Shown: piece after piece, positions 1-8,589 of the stretch
Layout: every line of letters starts with the position of its first letter
Numbering within the stretch: the stretch's first letter is position 1
Assembly (NCBI GenBank): GCA_023457715.1
Contig: JAEWKR010000021.1
Span: forward strand, 124,001-188,000
Reading direction: 5' to 3'
From: Verrucomicrobiota bacterium
Lineage (GTDB): Bacteria; Verrucomicrobiota; Verrucomicrobiia; Opitutales; Opitutaceae
Length of the DNA: 64,000 nucleotides
Notes under the pieces: model-generated
Databases searched by the model: none
What the model was told of the DNA's origin: nothing
The model's input: only the letters and a program-made list of their open reading frames with translations
Translations under genes and position numbers: made by a program

Positions 1-39
1 GTCGACGAGCAGGATCCGGATCTTGTTGGTTGAATTCAT
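1..39 (-). CDS. Response regulator, N-terminal fragment (runs off the window)
   Basis: An ATG on the minus strand at 39 opens a frame reading MNSTNKIRILLVD up to the window edge. The IRILLVD start is the first beta strand and first acidic residue typical of a CheY-like receiver. It begins three bases after the stop of the histidine kinase on the same strand, so kinase and regulator are almost certainly one transcript and a cognate pair. Kinases with a HisKA_3 dimerisation domain usually pair with LuxR/NarL-type regulators, so a C-terminal LuxR helix-turn-helix is the expectation, but it lies outside the window. Only 13 residues are visible, so the call rests mainly on context. Confidence 0.6.
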   Translation of the reverse strand, partial: MNSTNKIRILLVD

Positions 40-42
40 GGA

Positions 43-3000
43 CTAGATGATCGGCACATTTTCGCGGGAGCGTGCGCTTGCGCCCGATGCGGCCAAGCCG
101 TCGGCGCCGGCCGTGAGGGGACGCTCGGAGGCGTTGGGGGCAGCGTCGCCGCGCGGCACCGGCACCACGACGCGGATCGATGTGCCCCGTCCCGGCTCGC
201 TGTCCACCACGAGCGTGCCGCCCAGCCGTTTGACGCGGGTGCGGATGCCGCGCAGGCCGAGGTGGCCCGCGCGACCGTGAAGGACTTCCTTGGGCTGGAA
301 CCCGACGCCATCATCCTCGATCGTGAGCGCGACCGCGTCGGCCCGGTATTCGAGGCGGAGGAAGATCCGGTGCGCCTGGGCATGGCGGAAGGCATTGGTC
401 GTGGCCTCCTGCGCGATGCGCAGCAGGTTGTGATTGGCCGTGCGATCGAGCGGTACGGGCGTGCCCCCGACTTCCACGCCGACACTGATGTCCCCGGCGT
501 GAATATAGGTGGTGAGGTTGCGCAATGCCGCCGCGAGGTCGGTGCCCTCGAGCAAGGGCGACTCCATGTCCCAGACGGCGTGCTGCACCTCCTGGCGGGC
601 ATAGGACACCATGTTGCGCACCACGTTGAGCCGGGCGCGCAGACCGCCGTCCATCGCCGGGCTCTTCAGCGTGGTGTCGAGCTGGAGAATGGCACCGGTC
701 AACCCCTGTTGGACGCTGTCGTGAATCTCGTTCGCCAGGCGATCGCGCTCGGCCAGCGTGGCGGCCCGGCGCGTTTCCTCGCCGAGCTTGACCATGGTCG
801 CCTCGAGTTCGTGGGTGCGGCGCGCCACCACTTCCTCCAATTCGCGGTTGCGCCGGCGTTCGAGGTAGCTCGTCCAGCGCGTGATGCCGATGACGCCGAG
901 CAGGAAAACGGAGCCGAAGGCCAGGTACGCCGGCAAGGTGCGATGCCACGGCGGCAGGATCTCGAACTCCAGCGTGGAGGGGGCCGCGGCGCCTCCCTGC
1001 GCGGGGGTCACGCGAACCTGCAGTCGATAGGGTCCCTCGCGCAGGCGCCGGAAGCTGAGCAGCGACCCGTCCATGGCCGCCCAGGGCTCGTGTTCGTCGA
1101 GGCGATACTCGTACGCCGGCGAGCGCCGCCAGGCATCCGTGCCCGAGAAGAAGCGAAAGCTGAGACTGTTCTTCGCGTACGGAAAGCGGAGCGACTGCCG
1201 GGTGGTCGCGCCGGAGGCCAGCAATTCGTCGCTGCGCTGCAGGTCCACGATCGACACCAGCGTCGGCACGGCGGCGCGCGGCGTCGGGATCCAGGTCGGT
1301 TCGACGTGGTAGAGGGACCGCTCCGACGACACCCAGACATCATCGCCGGGCAGGATGCGCACCACCGGGTACCGATCGTTCACGAGGTCGAAGCTGCTGG
1401 CGTCCATGTCATAGCCGGACGGCGAGGGCGCGAACCGCACGAGACCTTCGTTATGCACCGCCCAGATCACACCCTTGCCATCCTGCTGCACCCGCGTGAC
1501 CCAGTAGGGGGACCGATTCAACAGCCGCTGAAGATCGGGCGCCTCGGTCCAGTCGCCGGTTCTCTCGTCGAAGAAGCGGTGGGGCTCCTCGTGCAGGCCG
1601 CTCAGGACCACGCGCTGCCCGACCGACCCGATGTTCACCCACGAGCCTTTCGTCCAGGTCTCATTGGGCGTCACGTCGAGGTGAAGGCCGGCCGGGCTGC
1701 GGGAGAGTCGCGCGACGCCGTCGCCGCCCATTTCCATCCAGACCGAATCGCCCACGCGATGGACGATGGCCGGGTTGGTCGCGCCGGGAATCCGCGGGAC
1801 CGCATCCTTCCAGACGCCGTCCCGGCACTCGAGAAACGCGATCTCGGCGCGGCCGATGAGATAACAGTGATTCTCGTCGACCATCACGAGGTGCGCCAGG
1901 TTGCGCACGGTCGGCATGGGGCGCAGTGCGCCGTCGCCCTCGACGGAAAAGAGTTCGTAGCCATTGCCGACCAGCATGCGGCCGCCGGCCGACGCCAGCG
2001 CCCAGGCGCCGCCCGGCGGCTGGTTCGCCCAGAGTTCGAACGCCGTCGGCGCGCCCCCCTGGCCGGGCACCGCCTCATACAAGCGACCATTCGACGCCAC
2101 CATGATCCGGCCCTTCCAGGTGGCGACAATCGGCCACGCCACCGACAGCCCCAGGCGCTGACCGAACGCCGTCAACGGGCTGCCGTAGAGAACCTTCTCG
2201 ATGGAATCCTCCGTCTCGACCCACAGCACGCCCGGCTCGCGATTGGCCACGGCGGCGATATTGTGGTACTGCGACGTCGTCAGCGCCATCAACGGCTCGC
2301 CGCTGGCGGAAAACAGAAGGAGGCCCTGGCCCGTGACGCCAACGGCGATGCGGCCATCGACCAGTTGCTGGAGCACCGAGATCGGGCCGCGGATGAACGA
2401 GCGCTCGGGCGGCAGCCACGGCCGGGCCTCCGTGCCGTCGAACACCATGATCCGGCCGCCGAGCAGCGCGACGAGGCTGCGCCGCTCGTCAAGGGGCGTG
2501 GAGAACTCCACCACCCGCTCGAGGGCCGTCGCCGGGGCACTCTGAAGGGTCCCGGTCGCCGGATCGATCCACCGCAGGGGGGTGTCGTAGGCGGACACAT
2601 ACACCCGCTCGCCGACCTTGAACACGCGCGAAATGCGCGGGACCTGGAACAGCTGGCTCTGGCGGCGGGCGAAATCCCAATACACCACGCCATTCCAGCT
2701 CGCGAAGTAAACGCCCTGGGAGGTGACCACGAGATCGTTGAACGTGGCGGTCGCGACCCAGTTCGGCAGATTGGCCGAGAGGAGCGGCACCGGATGCATG
2801 CGGCCATCCTTGCCCATCTCGACGTAGCCCCACGAACCGCGGGCGCCGTAGTACGCCTGGCCGTCGGGCGCCTGGACCACGTTGGTCATCGAGATCTGGT
2901 CCTTGCCGCCGCGTTCCGCGATGTTCAACCAGACCGTGTCATTGAGAACTGCATACACGGCGTCGTGAATCACGGCCACGCGCCCGAAGCGGTCAAAACC

Positions 3001-3258
3001 CAGGCGCGAACCCTTGGGCACGGGCCCCACGTCGCCGAAGGAGTAGGACCGGATGAACGGCATGCCGCGAATCGGCTCGGGACCCGGCTCGGCCGCGCGG
3101 ACGAGCGCAGGCGCGGCCACCAGCAGCAGGAGGGCCGACACCAGCCGGCGGGCACGGCCACGCGGCCACGGGCCGGTGTCGCCGGTACCAGGCGGGTGGC
3201 GCCTTGGCGGAGGGGCATCCGCCACTCGAACGGGGTTGATTCCGATCAGCGAAAGCAT
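43..3258 (-). CDS. Propeller-type sensor histidine kinase (HisKA_3)
   Basis: A transmembrane sensor kinase of about 1071 residues. From N to C it shows a hydrophobic export segment (about residues 40-55, LLLLVAAPALVRA), a long stretch of WD/propeller-like strands (to about residue 680), a Y_Y_Y-like beta sandwich, one membrane helix near residue 780, a short coiled coil, a HisKA_3 dimerisation domain with the phosphoacceptor His near 846 (NEIHDSVQQGL), and a HATPase domain with N box (QEATTNAFRHA) and G boxes (DDGVGF, GLRGI). The sensor therefore lies in the periplasm and the kinase inside. Proteins of this plan, known from Bacteroidetes hybrid sensors, commonly detect glycan fragments. It is divergent from the XylR-like regulator and sits beside glycosidases, so it is probably a sugar sensor. 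I chose the ATG at 3258; a frame upstream to 3294 is open but unlikely. Confidence 0.9.
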   Translation of the reverse strand: MLSLIGINPVRVADAPPPRRHPPGTGDTGPWPRGRARRLVSALLLLVAAPALVRAAEPGPEPIRGMPFIRSYSFGDVGPVPKGSRLGFDRFGRVAVIHDAVYAVLNDTVWLNIAERGGKDQISMTNVVQAPDGQAYYGARGSWGYVEMGKDGRMHPVPLLSANLPNWVATATFNDLVVTSQGVYFASWNGVVYWDFARRQSQLFQVPRISRVFKVGERVYVSAYDTPLRWIDPATGTLQSAPATALERVVEFSTPLDERRSLVALLGGRIMVFDGTEARPWLPPERSFIRGPISVLQQLVDGRIAVGVTGQGLLLFSASGEPLMALTTSQYHNIAAVANREPGVLWVETEDSIEKVLYGSPLTAFGQRLGLSVAWPIVATWKGRIMVASNGRLYEAVPGQGGAPTAFELWANQPPGGAWALASAGGRMLVGNGYELFSVEGDGALRPMPTVRNLAHLVMVDENHCYLIGRAEIAFLECRDGVWKDAVPRIPGATNPAIVHRVGDSVWMEMGGDGVARLSRSPAGLHLDVTPNETWTKGSWVNIGSVGQRVVLSGLHEEPHRFFDERTGDWTEAPDLQRLLNRSPYWVTRVQQDGKGVIWAVHNEGLVRFAPSPSGYDMDASSFDLVNDRYPVVRILPGDDVWVSSERSLYHVEPTWIPTPRAAVPTLVSIVDLQRSDELLASGATTRQSLRFPYAKNSLSFRFFSGTDAWRRSPAYEYRLDEHEPWAAMDGSLLSFRRLREGPYRLQVRVTPAQGGAAAPSTLEFEILPPWHRTLPAYLAFGSVFLLGVIGITRWTSYLERRRNRELEEVVARRTHELEATMVKLGEETRRAATLAERDRLANEIHDSVQQGLTGAILQLDTTLKSPAMDGGLRARLNVVRNMVSYARQEVQHAVWDMESPLLEGTDLAAALRNLTTYIHAGDISVGVEVGGTPVPLDRTANHNLLRIAQEATTNAFRHAQAHRIFLRLEYRADAVALTIEDDGVGFQPKEVLHGRAGHLGLRGIRTRVKRLGGTLVVDSEPGRGTSIRVVVPVPRGDAAPNASERPLTAGADGLAASGASARSRENVPII

Positions 3259-3490
3259 CGGGGGCGCGCCACGGGAGCGGCGCGAGAACGTCAACTCCGC
3301 CGCGCAGACACGTAAAGCCCTTTCGCTCGCCCGCCGTGAAAAGCACCGGCTGGAGGACCCTGACTATGCCTGCGGCCATAGGCGCGGCTACCTCCAATGC
3401 CGGTTTGCGGGTGCATCCCGCTCCGTTCTGGCTCCAGCACGCGACGGACGTCGCCGGCCGCATCACCCCGCTCGCGCGGCCTACCCCCCG

Positions 3491-4804
3491 ATGAGTCTGC
3501 CCTCCACCGCCTTTCCGGATCATGCCCCGGCGCCGCCCGCGTCGGGTGGCGCGGACTGGCTCGCACCGGGGCGCGCGACCGACGCGGTGGAACCGGGTCG
3601 CAACCGACCGCCGGCGCGGAAGATCCTGCTCGCGGCTTCGCTCTTTCCGCCCGAGTGCTTCCGCGGCATCGCCCGTTTTGCGCGCGAGCACGACTGGCAC
3701 CTCGTGACGGACATGCTTTTCACCGGGACGCTGCCGCGGGGCTGGAACGGCTCGGGCGTGCTGGCGCTGGCGCCCTATCAACCCGACCTCCTCGCGCACG
3801 TGCTCGCGGCCGGCTTTCCCTGCGTGGCCTTCGGCACGCCGGAACAGGCGGCCAGCGTGGCGGGCGTGCAGCCGGACCACCGCGAGATCGGCCGGCTCGC
3901 GGCAGACCACCTGCTCGAGCGCGGCCACCGCAACTTCGCGTGGGCCCCCTTTCTGAACGATGCGGCCAACCGCGACCGGCTCGCCGGCTACCAGGCCCGG
4001 CTGGTCGAACGGGGCGCCTCGTGCCGCCTGCTGCCGTCGACCCACACGCGCGTCGGCCCCTACTGGCAGGAGAACTGGGCGGAGCAGCGGCGCGGGCTGA
4101 TCGCCGAACTCCTGCGGCTGCCCCGTCCCGTCGCCATCTTCGCGTTCAACGATTGTGCCGCGGTCAACCTGGTCGATGCGTGCCGTGACGCCGGTCTTGC
4201 CGTGCCGGAGGACGTCGCCGTGCTGGGCTCGGGAAACACGCAGCTCGCCGAGGTTTCGCCGGTGCCCTTGTCGAGCGTGGACGAGAACCTGGACGAGCTG
4301 GGCTACCGCGGTGCAGCCCTGCTCGAGGAGATTCTCAGCGGCACTCGCGGCGCTCCGGCCGTGGTGGTCGTGCCCCCGCGCGGGGTGGTCACCCGCGCGA
4401 GCAGCGGCGTGGTGGCGGCGGCGGATGCGCGCGTGGCGCGGGCCCTCGATCACATTACGGAGAACTACCACGACCCCATGCTCACCGTGTGCGCCGTGGC
4501 GGAGGCGGTCGGGACCTCGCGCCGCAATCTCGAGCGCAGTTTCCGCGAGGGCACGGGCTGCACGATCAACGACCACATCGTTCGCACGCGGATGAGCGAG
4601 GCGTCGCGGTTGCTGAAGACCTATCCCCGCACGCGCATCACGGATGTCGCGGCGCTGGTCGGGATCAACGACGCCGGCACGTTCTGCCGCGCTTTCCGGC
4701 GCTATTACGGTGTCAGCCCGCAGTCCCACCGGGCGTGGCCCGCCGCCGCGGACGACGCCGGCGCCGGCGGCCTGGCCGGCTCCGGCGGGTCGGCCGCCCG
4801 TTGA
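3491..4804 (+). CDS. AraC-family transcriptional regulator, XylR-like
   Basis: A cytoplasmic regulator of 437 residues. Residues about 45-310 form a periplasmic-binding-like (LacI/GalR-type) sugar-binding fold, seen in the pattern of strands and in GFPCVAFGTPEQ and FAFNDCAAVNLV. The last 110 residues are an AraC/XylS double helix-turn-helix (AVAEAVGTSRRNLERSF, then the second helix pair with GINDAGTFCRAFRRYYG). This order, binding domain then AraC DNA-binding domain, is that of E. coli XylR, which binds xylose directly and activates xylose genes. The start is the first ATG compatible with the domain; the open frame upstream is low-complexity. It is divergent from the sensor kinase and 31 bp upstream of a GH43 gene, so it most likely controls the glycosidase cluster. 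Xylose as ligand is inference. Confidence 0.9.
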   Translation: MSLPSTAFPDHAPAPPASGGADWLAPGRATDAVEPGRNRPPARKILLAASLFPPECFRGIARFAREHDWHLVTDMLFTGTLPRGWNGSGVLALAPYQPDLLAHVLAAGFPCVAFGTPEQAASVAGVQPDHREIGRLAADHLLERGHRNFAWAPFLNDAANRDRLAGYQARLVERGASCRLLPSTHTRVGPYWQENWAEQRRGLIAELLRLPRPVAIFAFNDCAAVNLVDACRDAGLAVPEDVAVLGSGNTQLAEVSPVPLSSVDENLDELGYRGAALLEEILSGTRGAPAVVVVPPRGVVTRASSGVVAAADARVARALDHITENYHDPMLTVCAVAEAVGTSRRNLERSFREGTGCTINDHIVRTRMSEASRLLKTYPRTRITDVAALVGINDAGTFCRAFRRYYGVSPQSHRAWPAAADDAGAGGLAGSGGSAAR

Positions 4805-4835
4805 GCCTGCCGGCGTATCCTCTTTTCCCTTTCGC

Positions 4836-6521
4836 ATGAAATCCGTCCGCCTCCTCCGCCTCTGCGCGCTGCTTGGTCTCGCTGCGCTTGCCCCCGGGCA
4901 AGCCGCGCCCGTGTCGTTCGACTGGTTCGAATACACCGGTCGCGACGTGCAGCCGGAGCCGGGCGGCCCGTCGGAGTTTCGCAATCCGATTCTCACCGGC
5001 TTCTATCCCGACCCGAGCCTCTGCCAGGTGGGCGGGGATTACTACCTCATCAACTCCACCTTCGCCTACTTCCCCGGCATCCCGATCTTTCACAGCCGGG
5101 ACCTGGTGAACTGGGAACTCGTCGGCCACGCCATCCATCGCCCCGACCAGCTGCGCTACGATGGGCTCGGCGTGTCCCGCGGTCTGTTCGCGCCGGCCAT
5201 CAGCCACCACGACGGCACGTTCTACATCGTCTGCACGATGGCGGACGCCGGCGGCAATTTCGTCGTGACGGCGACCAACCCCGCGGGTCCGTGGTCCGAC
5301 CCGAAATGGCTCCGGTTCGAAGGCATCGATCCGTCGATCTTCTTCGATGACGACGGCCGCGCCTGGATGCTGAACAACGGAGCCCCGGAGGGGAAACCGT
5401 TGTACGACGGGCATCGCGCAATCTGGATCCAGGAGTTCGATCCGAAGACGCAGACCATGGTCGGTCCGCGCAAGGTCCTGATCAACGGCGGTGTCGATAT
5501 CAGCCAGAAGCCCGTATGGATCGAAGGGCCGCACATCTACAAGCGGGAAGGCTGGTACTACCTGTGCTGCGCCGAGGGCGGCACGAGCGTCAACCACTCG
5601 CAGGTCATCCTGCGCAGCCGCACGGTCGACGGACCCTACGTGCCGTGGGAACGCAACCCCATCCTCACGCAGCGGACGCTGCCCGGGGATGTGCCGAACG
5701 CGGTGACCGCGACCGGCCACGCCGACCTGGTCATCGGGCCCGACCAGAAGTGGTGGGCGGTCTTCCTCGGCATCCGCCCGTACGACGGCCGGCATTCGCC
5801 AATGGGCCGCGAGACCTTCCTGCTGCCCGTCTCCTGGACCGAGGACGGCTGGCCGGTGATCCTGGAGCCGGGGGTCCGGGTTCCGCTCGTGGCGGCGACG
5901 CCCGCCGGGGTCCAGGCGAAGCCTTCGCTCTGGTCGGGCAACGGCACCTGGCGCGATGACTTCGCGGACAAAACGCTGTCTCCACTCTGGATCATGCTCC
6001 GCACCGCCACCACGCCCTGGTGGGAACTGGAGGCGAAGTCAGGCCGCCTGTTGCTGACCGCGCGGGCCGACTCGCTTTCGGGCAAGGGCAACCCCTCCTT
6101 CGTCGCGCGGCGCGTCCAGCATGCGCGGTTCACCGCGTCGACCGCCCTGGAGATTCCCGCCGAGCGCGGGGTGTCGGCCGGGCTGGCGGTATTCCAAGGG
6201 GAGCGCTACCATTACTTCCTCGCGGTCAAACGCGACGACCGCGGGGCCTCGCTCCTGCTCGAGCAGCATCGCGGCAAGCCGGGTGAAGTCCTGCGTTCCG
6301 TGCGCCTCGAGGGCACGGGGGAGGTCCGGCTGCGCGTCCAGACGGAGGATGCAACCTGCGCCTTCTCGTACGCCGTCGGCTCGGGCCCCTGGCAAACCCT
6401 GGTGGAAGGCGCGGATGCAAAGCTGCTGACCACGGACGTCGCCGGCGGCTTCGTGGGCGCCACGGTCGGGCTGCATGCCCGGCTGGATTCCACGGAGCCC
6501 AACCCGACCGCCGCCCATTGA
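4836..6521 (+). CDS. Secreted glycoside hydrolase family 43 (beta-xylosidase / arabinofuranosidase type)
   Basis: An inverting glycosidase of 561 residues with a signal peptide (about 1-24, cleaved near GQAAP). The five-bladed GH43 propeller occupies about residues 45-350, followed by a C-terminal concanavalin-like beta-sandwich (about 370-555), the usual GH43 beta-xylosidase layout. The three catalytic carboxylates can be placed: general base Asp59 in FYPDPS, pKa modulator Asp165 in GIDPSIFF, and general acid Glu230 in IEGPHIY. The protein should act in the periplasm or outside the cell on xylo-oligosaccharides or arabinosyl side chains. It lies 31 bp after the XylR-like gene, probably on the same transcript. 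The exact substrate cannot be read from sequence, because GH43 mixes xylosidases, arabinofuranosidases and arabinanases. Confidence 0.92.
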   Translation: MKSVRLLRLCALLGLAALAPGQAAPVSFDWFEYTGRDVQPEPGGPSEFRNPILTGFYPDPSLCQVGGDYYLINSTFAYFPGIPIFHSRDLVNWELVGHAIHRPDQLRYDGLGVSRGLFAPAISHHDGTFYIVCTMADAGGNFVVTATNPAGPWSDPKWLRFEGIDPSIFFDDDGRAWMLNNGAPEGKPLYDGHRAIWIQEFDPKTQTMVGPRKVLINGGVDISQKPVWIEGPHIYKREGWYYLCCAEGGTSVNHSQVILRSRTVDGPYVPWERNPILTQRTLPGDVPNAVTATGHADLVIGPDQKWWAVFLGIRPYDGRHSPMGRETFLLPVSWTEDGWPVILEPGVRVPLVAATPAGVQAKPSLWSGNGTWRDDFADKTLSPLWIMLRTATTPWWELEAKSGRLLLTARADSLSGKGNPSFVARRVQHARFTASTALEIPAERGVSAGLAVFQGERYHYFLAVKRDDRGASLLLEQHRGKPGEVLRSVRLEGTGEVRLRVQTEDATCAFSYAVGSGPWQTLVEGADAKLLTTDVAGGFVGATVGLHARLDSTEPNPTAAH

Positions 6522-6655
6522 GTTCGCGCGGATGGCCGCTGCCCTCGCGCAGTTCGATCTCAAGGGCAGCGCCGGATGTGCCGATGCCCGATTTTACCCC
6601 GTTTCCAACGCGGCCACCAGTCCGGCCATTACTCCTGAAAAAACCAGCAACGACC

Positions 6656-7585
6656 ATGAAGCATTGCATTCTCGCGGCGCTCTTCGCGCTGTCGTTTGTC
6701 ATCACTCACGCCAAGACCGTGGTGGGTTTCGCCCAAACCGGTTCGGAAAGCAACTGGCGCACTGCCAACACCGCCTCGATCAAGGCGGAAGCCGAAAAGC
6801 AGGGCATCGAACTGCGTTTCGTTGACGCCCAGAGCAACGTCGAGCGGCAAATCCAGGCCGTGCGCGGGTTCATCACGGACAAGGTCGACGCCATCATCCT
6901 GGCCCCGCTCGTGGTCAGCGGATGGGAACCGGTGCTGCAGCAGGCCAAGGCGGCCGGCATCCCGGTGGTGATCATGGACCGCAAGATCGTGGCGGATCCG
7001 GGACTGTTCGCGACCTTCATCGGCTCGGACTTTTCCAAGGAAGGGCAGATGGCCGCGGAATGGCTGCTGACCAATTCGGGCCAGAAGCGGAAGATCGTCG
7101 AGTTGCAGGGCGAGCCGGGTTCGTCGGCGGCCAATGAACGCCAGCGCGCCTTCGCATCGACGATGGCGCGTCACACCGACAAGGGTTTCCGCATCGTGGC
7201 GCGCAAGGTGGGCAACTTCCGCCGCGAGGAGGGTCGGGCTGCGATGGAGGAGCTGCTCAAGGCGCACGGAAATGACATCGAGATCGTGTTCGCCCACAAC
7301 GACGACATGGCCCTCGGCGCAATCGAGGCGCTCGAGGCGGCCGGCAAGAAGCCGGGCGACGATGTCGTCGTCGTCTCGATCGATGCGGTGAAGCCAGCGG
7401 TCGAGGCCGTCGTGGCCGGCAAGTTGAATTGCACGGTCGAATGCAACCCGCTCTTCGGCCCGAAGGTCATGGACGCCGTCCTCAAACTCACCACCGGCGG
7501 CTCGGTGGTGAAGGAGGTCTACAACAAGGATATCGTGATCGACCGCACCAACGCCGCCCAATTGCTGCCGAGCCGGCAGTACTGA
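6656..7585 (+). CDS. Sugar ABC transporter substrate-binding protein (YtfQ/RbsB type)
   Basis: A periplasmic sugar-binding protein of 309 residues with a signal peptide (1-19, ending VITHA). The mature part has the two-lobed type I periplasmic-binding fold (Peripla_BP_4): TVVGFAQTGSESNW at the start resembles the E. coli galactofuranose-binding protein YtfQ, followed by the hinge and pocket motifs IILAPLV, VIMDRKI and FAHNDDMALGAIEAL. Start: the ATG at 6656 directly begins the signal peptide; the upstream open frame is not protein-like. No permease or ATPase gene follows; a hairpin closes the gene and an unrelated hydrolase comes next. It may serve a transporter elsewhere, or act as the sensor half of the neighbouring kinase or regulator. 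The ligand, a pentose or hexose, is unknown. Confidence 0.9.
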   Translation: MKHCILAALFALSFVITHAKTVVGFAQTGSESNWRTANTASIKAEAEKQGIELRFVDAQSNVERQIQAVRGFITDKVDAIILAPLVVSGWEPVLQQAKAAGIPVVIMDRKIVADPGLFATFIGSDFSKEGQMAAEWLLTNSGQKRKIVELQGEPGSSAANERQRAFASTMARHTDKGFRIVARKVGNFRREEGRAAMEELLKAHGNDIEIVFAHNDDMALGAIEALEAAGKKPGDDVVVVSIDAVKPAVEAVVAGKLNCTVECNPLFGPKVMDAVLKLTTGGSVVKEVYNKDIVIDRTNAAQLLPSRQY

Positions 7586-7602
7586 TCCCTATCCCATCCG
7601 AA

Positions 7603-7624
7603 CCGCACGGTCGTTTCCGTGCGG
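7603..7624 (+). terminator. Hairpin after the sugar-binding protein gene
   Basis: A perfect 8-bp inverted repeat, CCGCACGG and CCGTGCGG, separated by the six bases TCGTTT, lies 18 bp after the stop codon of the binding-protein gene. No T run follows directly, so it may be a 3' stabilising hairpin or part of the larger terminator just downstream. Confidence 0.5.
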
Positions 7625-7636
7625 CCGGATTGACTC

Positions 7637-7708
7637 GCCGGGTGGTGTTCCCGCCAGCCTTCGTCCCTCAGCGGGCGCGAGGGAGCGGGAGTACCGCCCG
7701 GCTTTTTT
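7637..7708 (+). terminator. Intrinsic terminator with a long, structured loop
   Basis: GCCGGGTGG (7637-7645) pairs with CCGCCCGGC (7694-7702), allowing one G-U pair, and is followed at once by six T residues (7703-7708). The 48-base interval can itself fold (CCCGC with GCGGG; TCCCT with AGGGA). This is the best T-tailed terminator in the window. The structured loop leaves open that it is a small RNA or attenuator rather than a plain terminator. Confidence 0.55.
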
Positions 7709-7790
7709 GTGCGGCCCTTGACGGTAAACGAGCCGGCTCGTCGCATGTCGGGACCAGCCGTGCCATGTTGCGGTCCTTAACCTCGACCCC

Positions 7791-8588
7791 ATGCAACGAC
7801 TCGTCCGCCTTCTCTCCCTCGCCTTGCTCGTGCTGGCCGGCATTCCTGCCGCCCAGGCCGCCGAAAAACTCACCTTCGTCCTCGTCCACGGCGCCACCGC
7901 CGGCGGCTGGGAATGGAAGAGCACGGGCAAGTTCCTGACCGACGATGGTCACACCGTCTATCGCGCCACCCTCACCGGTCTGGGCGAGCGCATGCATCTG
8001 AATGGCACGCACGTCGACCTCAAGACGCACATCGACGACGTGGTGAACCTCATCCTTTTCGAGGATCTGCACGACATCGTGCTCACCGGCCACAGCTACG
8101 GCGGCATGGTGATCACCGGCGTGATGGACCGGATCCCCGAACGCATCCGCCACGTCGTTTTCCTGGATGCCGCGGTGCCCGAGGATGGGAAGTCGCTGTG
8201 GGATATGTTCGGCAACAACCAACCGGTGGACCCGAAGCGTTTCGCCGACGGCTTCATGCAGGTGCCGTGGGTAAAGGCGGACGCCAAGCCCCCGCACAAC
8301 GTCAAGCAGTCCGTCAACTGCTTCAATCAGCCGGTTTCCTACAAGAATCCCAAGGCGCTGGCGCTGCCCGTCACCTACGTCGCGTTTGTGCCGAAGGACC
8401 AGTCGGTCGAGGAGCGGGCGGCCAAGGACAAGGGCTGGCAGCGCGCCAAGTCCCGCGGCTGGACCATTCGCACCTTCCCCGGCGGCCATGTTGCCCAGCA
8501 GGAGGATCCCCGCGGCGTCGCCTCGCTGATCGAGGACTCCGTCGGCGATCGCAACCAACCCGCCGCCACGGACGGCACGCAGAAATAG
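7791..8588 (+). CDS. Secreted alpha/beta hydrolase (esterase-like)
   Basis: An alpha/beta-hydrolase of 265 residues with a signal peptide (1-23, ending AAQAA). The oxyanion motif is LVHGATAGGW near residue 35, the nucleophile elbow is GHSYGG near 102-107, and the catalytic acid and histidine are likely within VPKDQSVEE and FPGGHVAQQEDP. The short lid, small size and HGATAGG pattern resemble the plant-type hydroxynitrile lyase / methylesterase / salicylate esterase group (Abhydrolase_6), so a small ester is the expected substrate. It lies one base from the GH27 gene start region and is probably co-transcribed with it, so it might remove ester decorations from plant polysaccharides; that role is inference. 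Confidence 0.8.
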   Translation: MQRLVRLLSLALLVLAGIPAAQAAEKLTFVLVHGATAGGWEWKSTGKFLTDDGHTVYRATLTGLGERMHLNGTHVDLKTHIDDVVNLILFEDLHDIVLTGHSYGGMVITGVMDRIPERIRHVVFLDAAVPEDGKSLWDMFGNNQPVDPKRFADGFMQVPWVKADAKPPHNVKQSVNCFNQPVSYKNPKALALPVTYVAFVPKDQSVEERAAKDKGWQRAKSRGWTIRTFPGGHVAQQEDPRGVASLIEDSVGDRNQPAATDGTQK

Positions 8589-8589
8589 C

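Noticed and set aside
262..3315. A 1017-codon open frame on the plus strand opposite the propeller kinase
   Set aside because: It is a GC-rich shadow: Arg/His/Gly/Gln-rich without domains, while the minus strand carries a complete kinase with all motifs.
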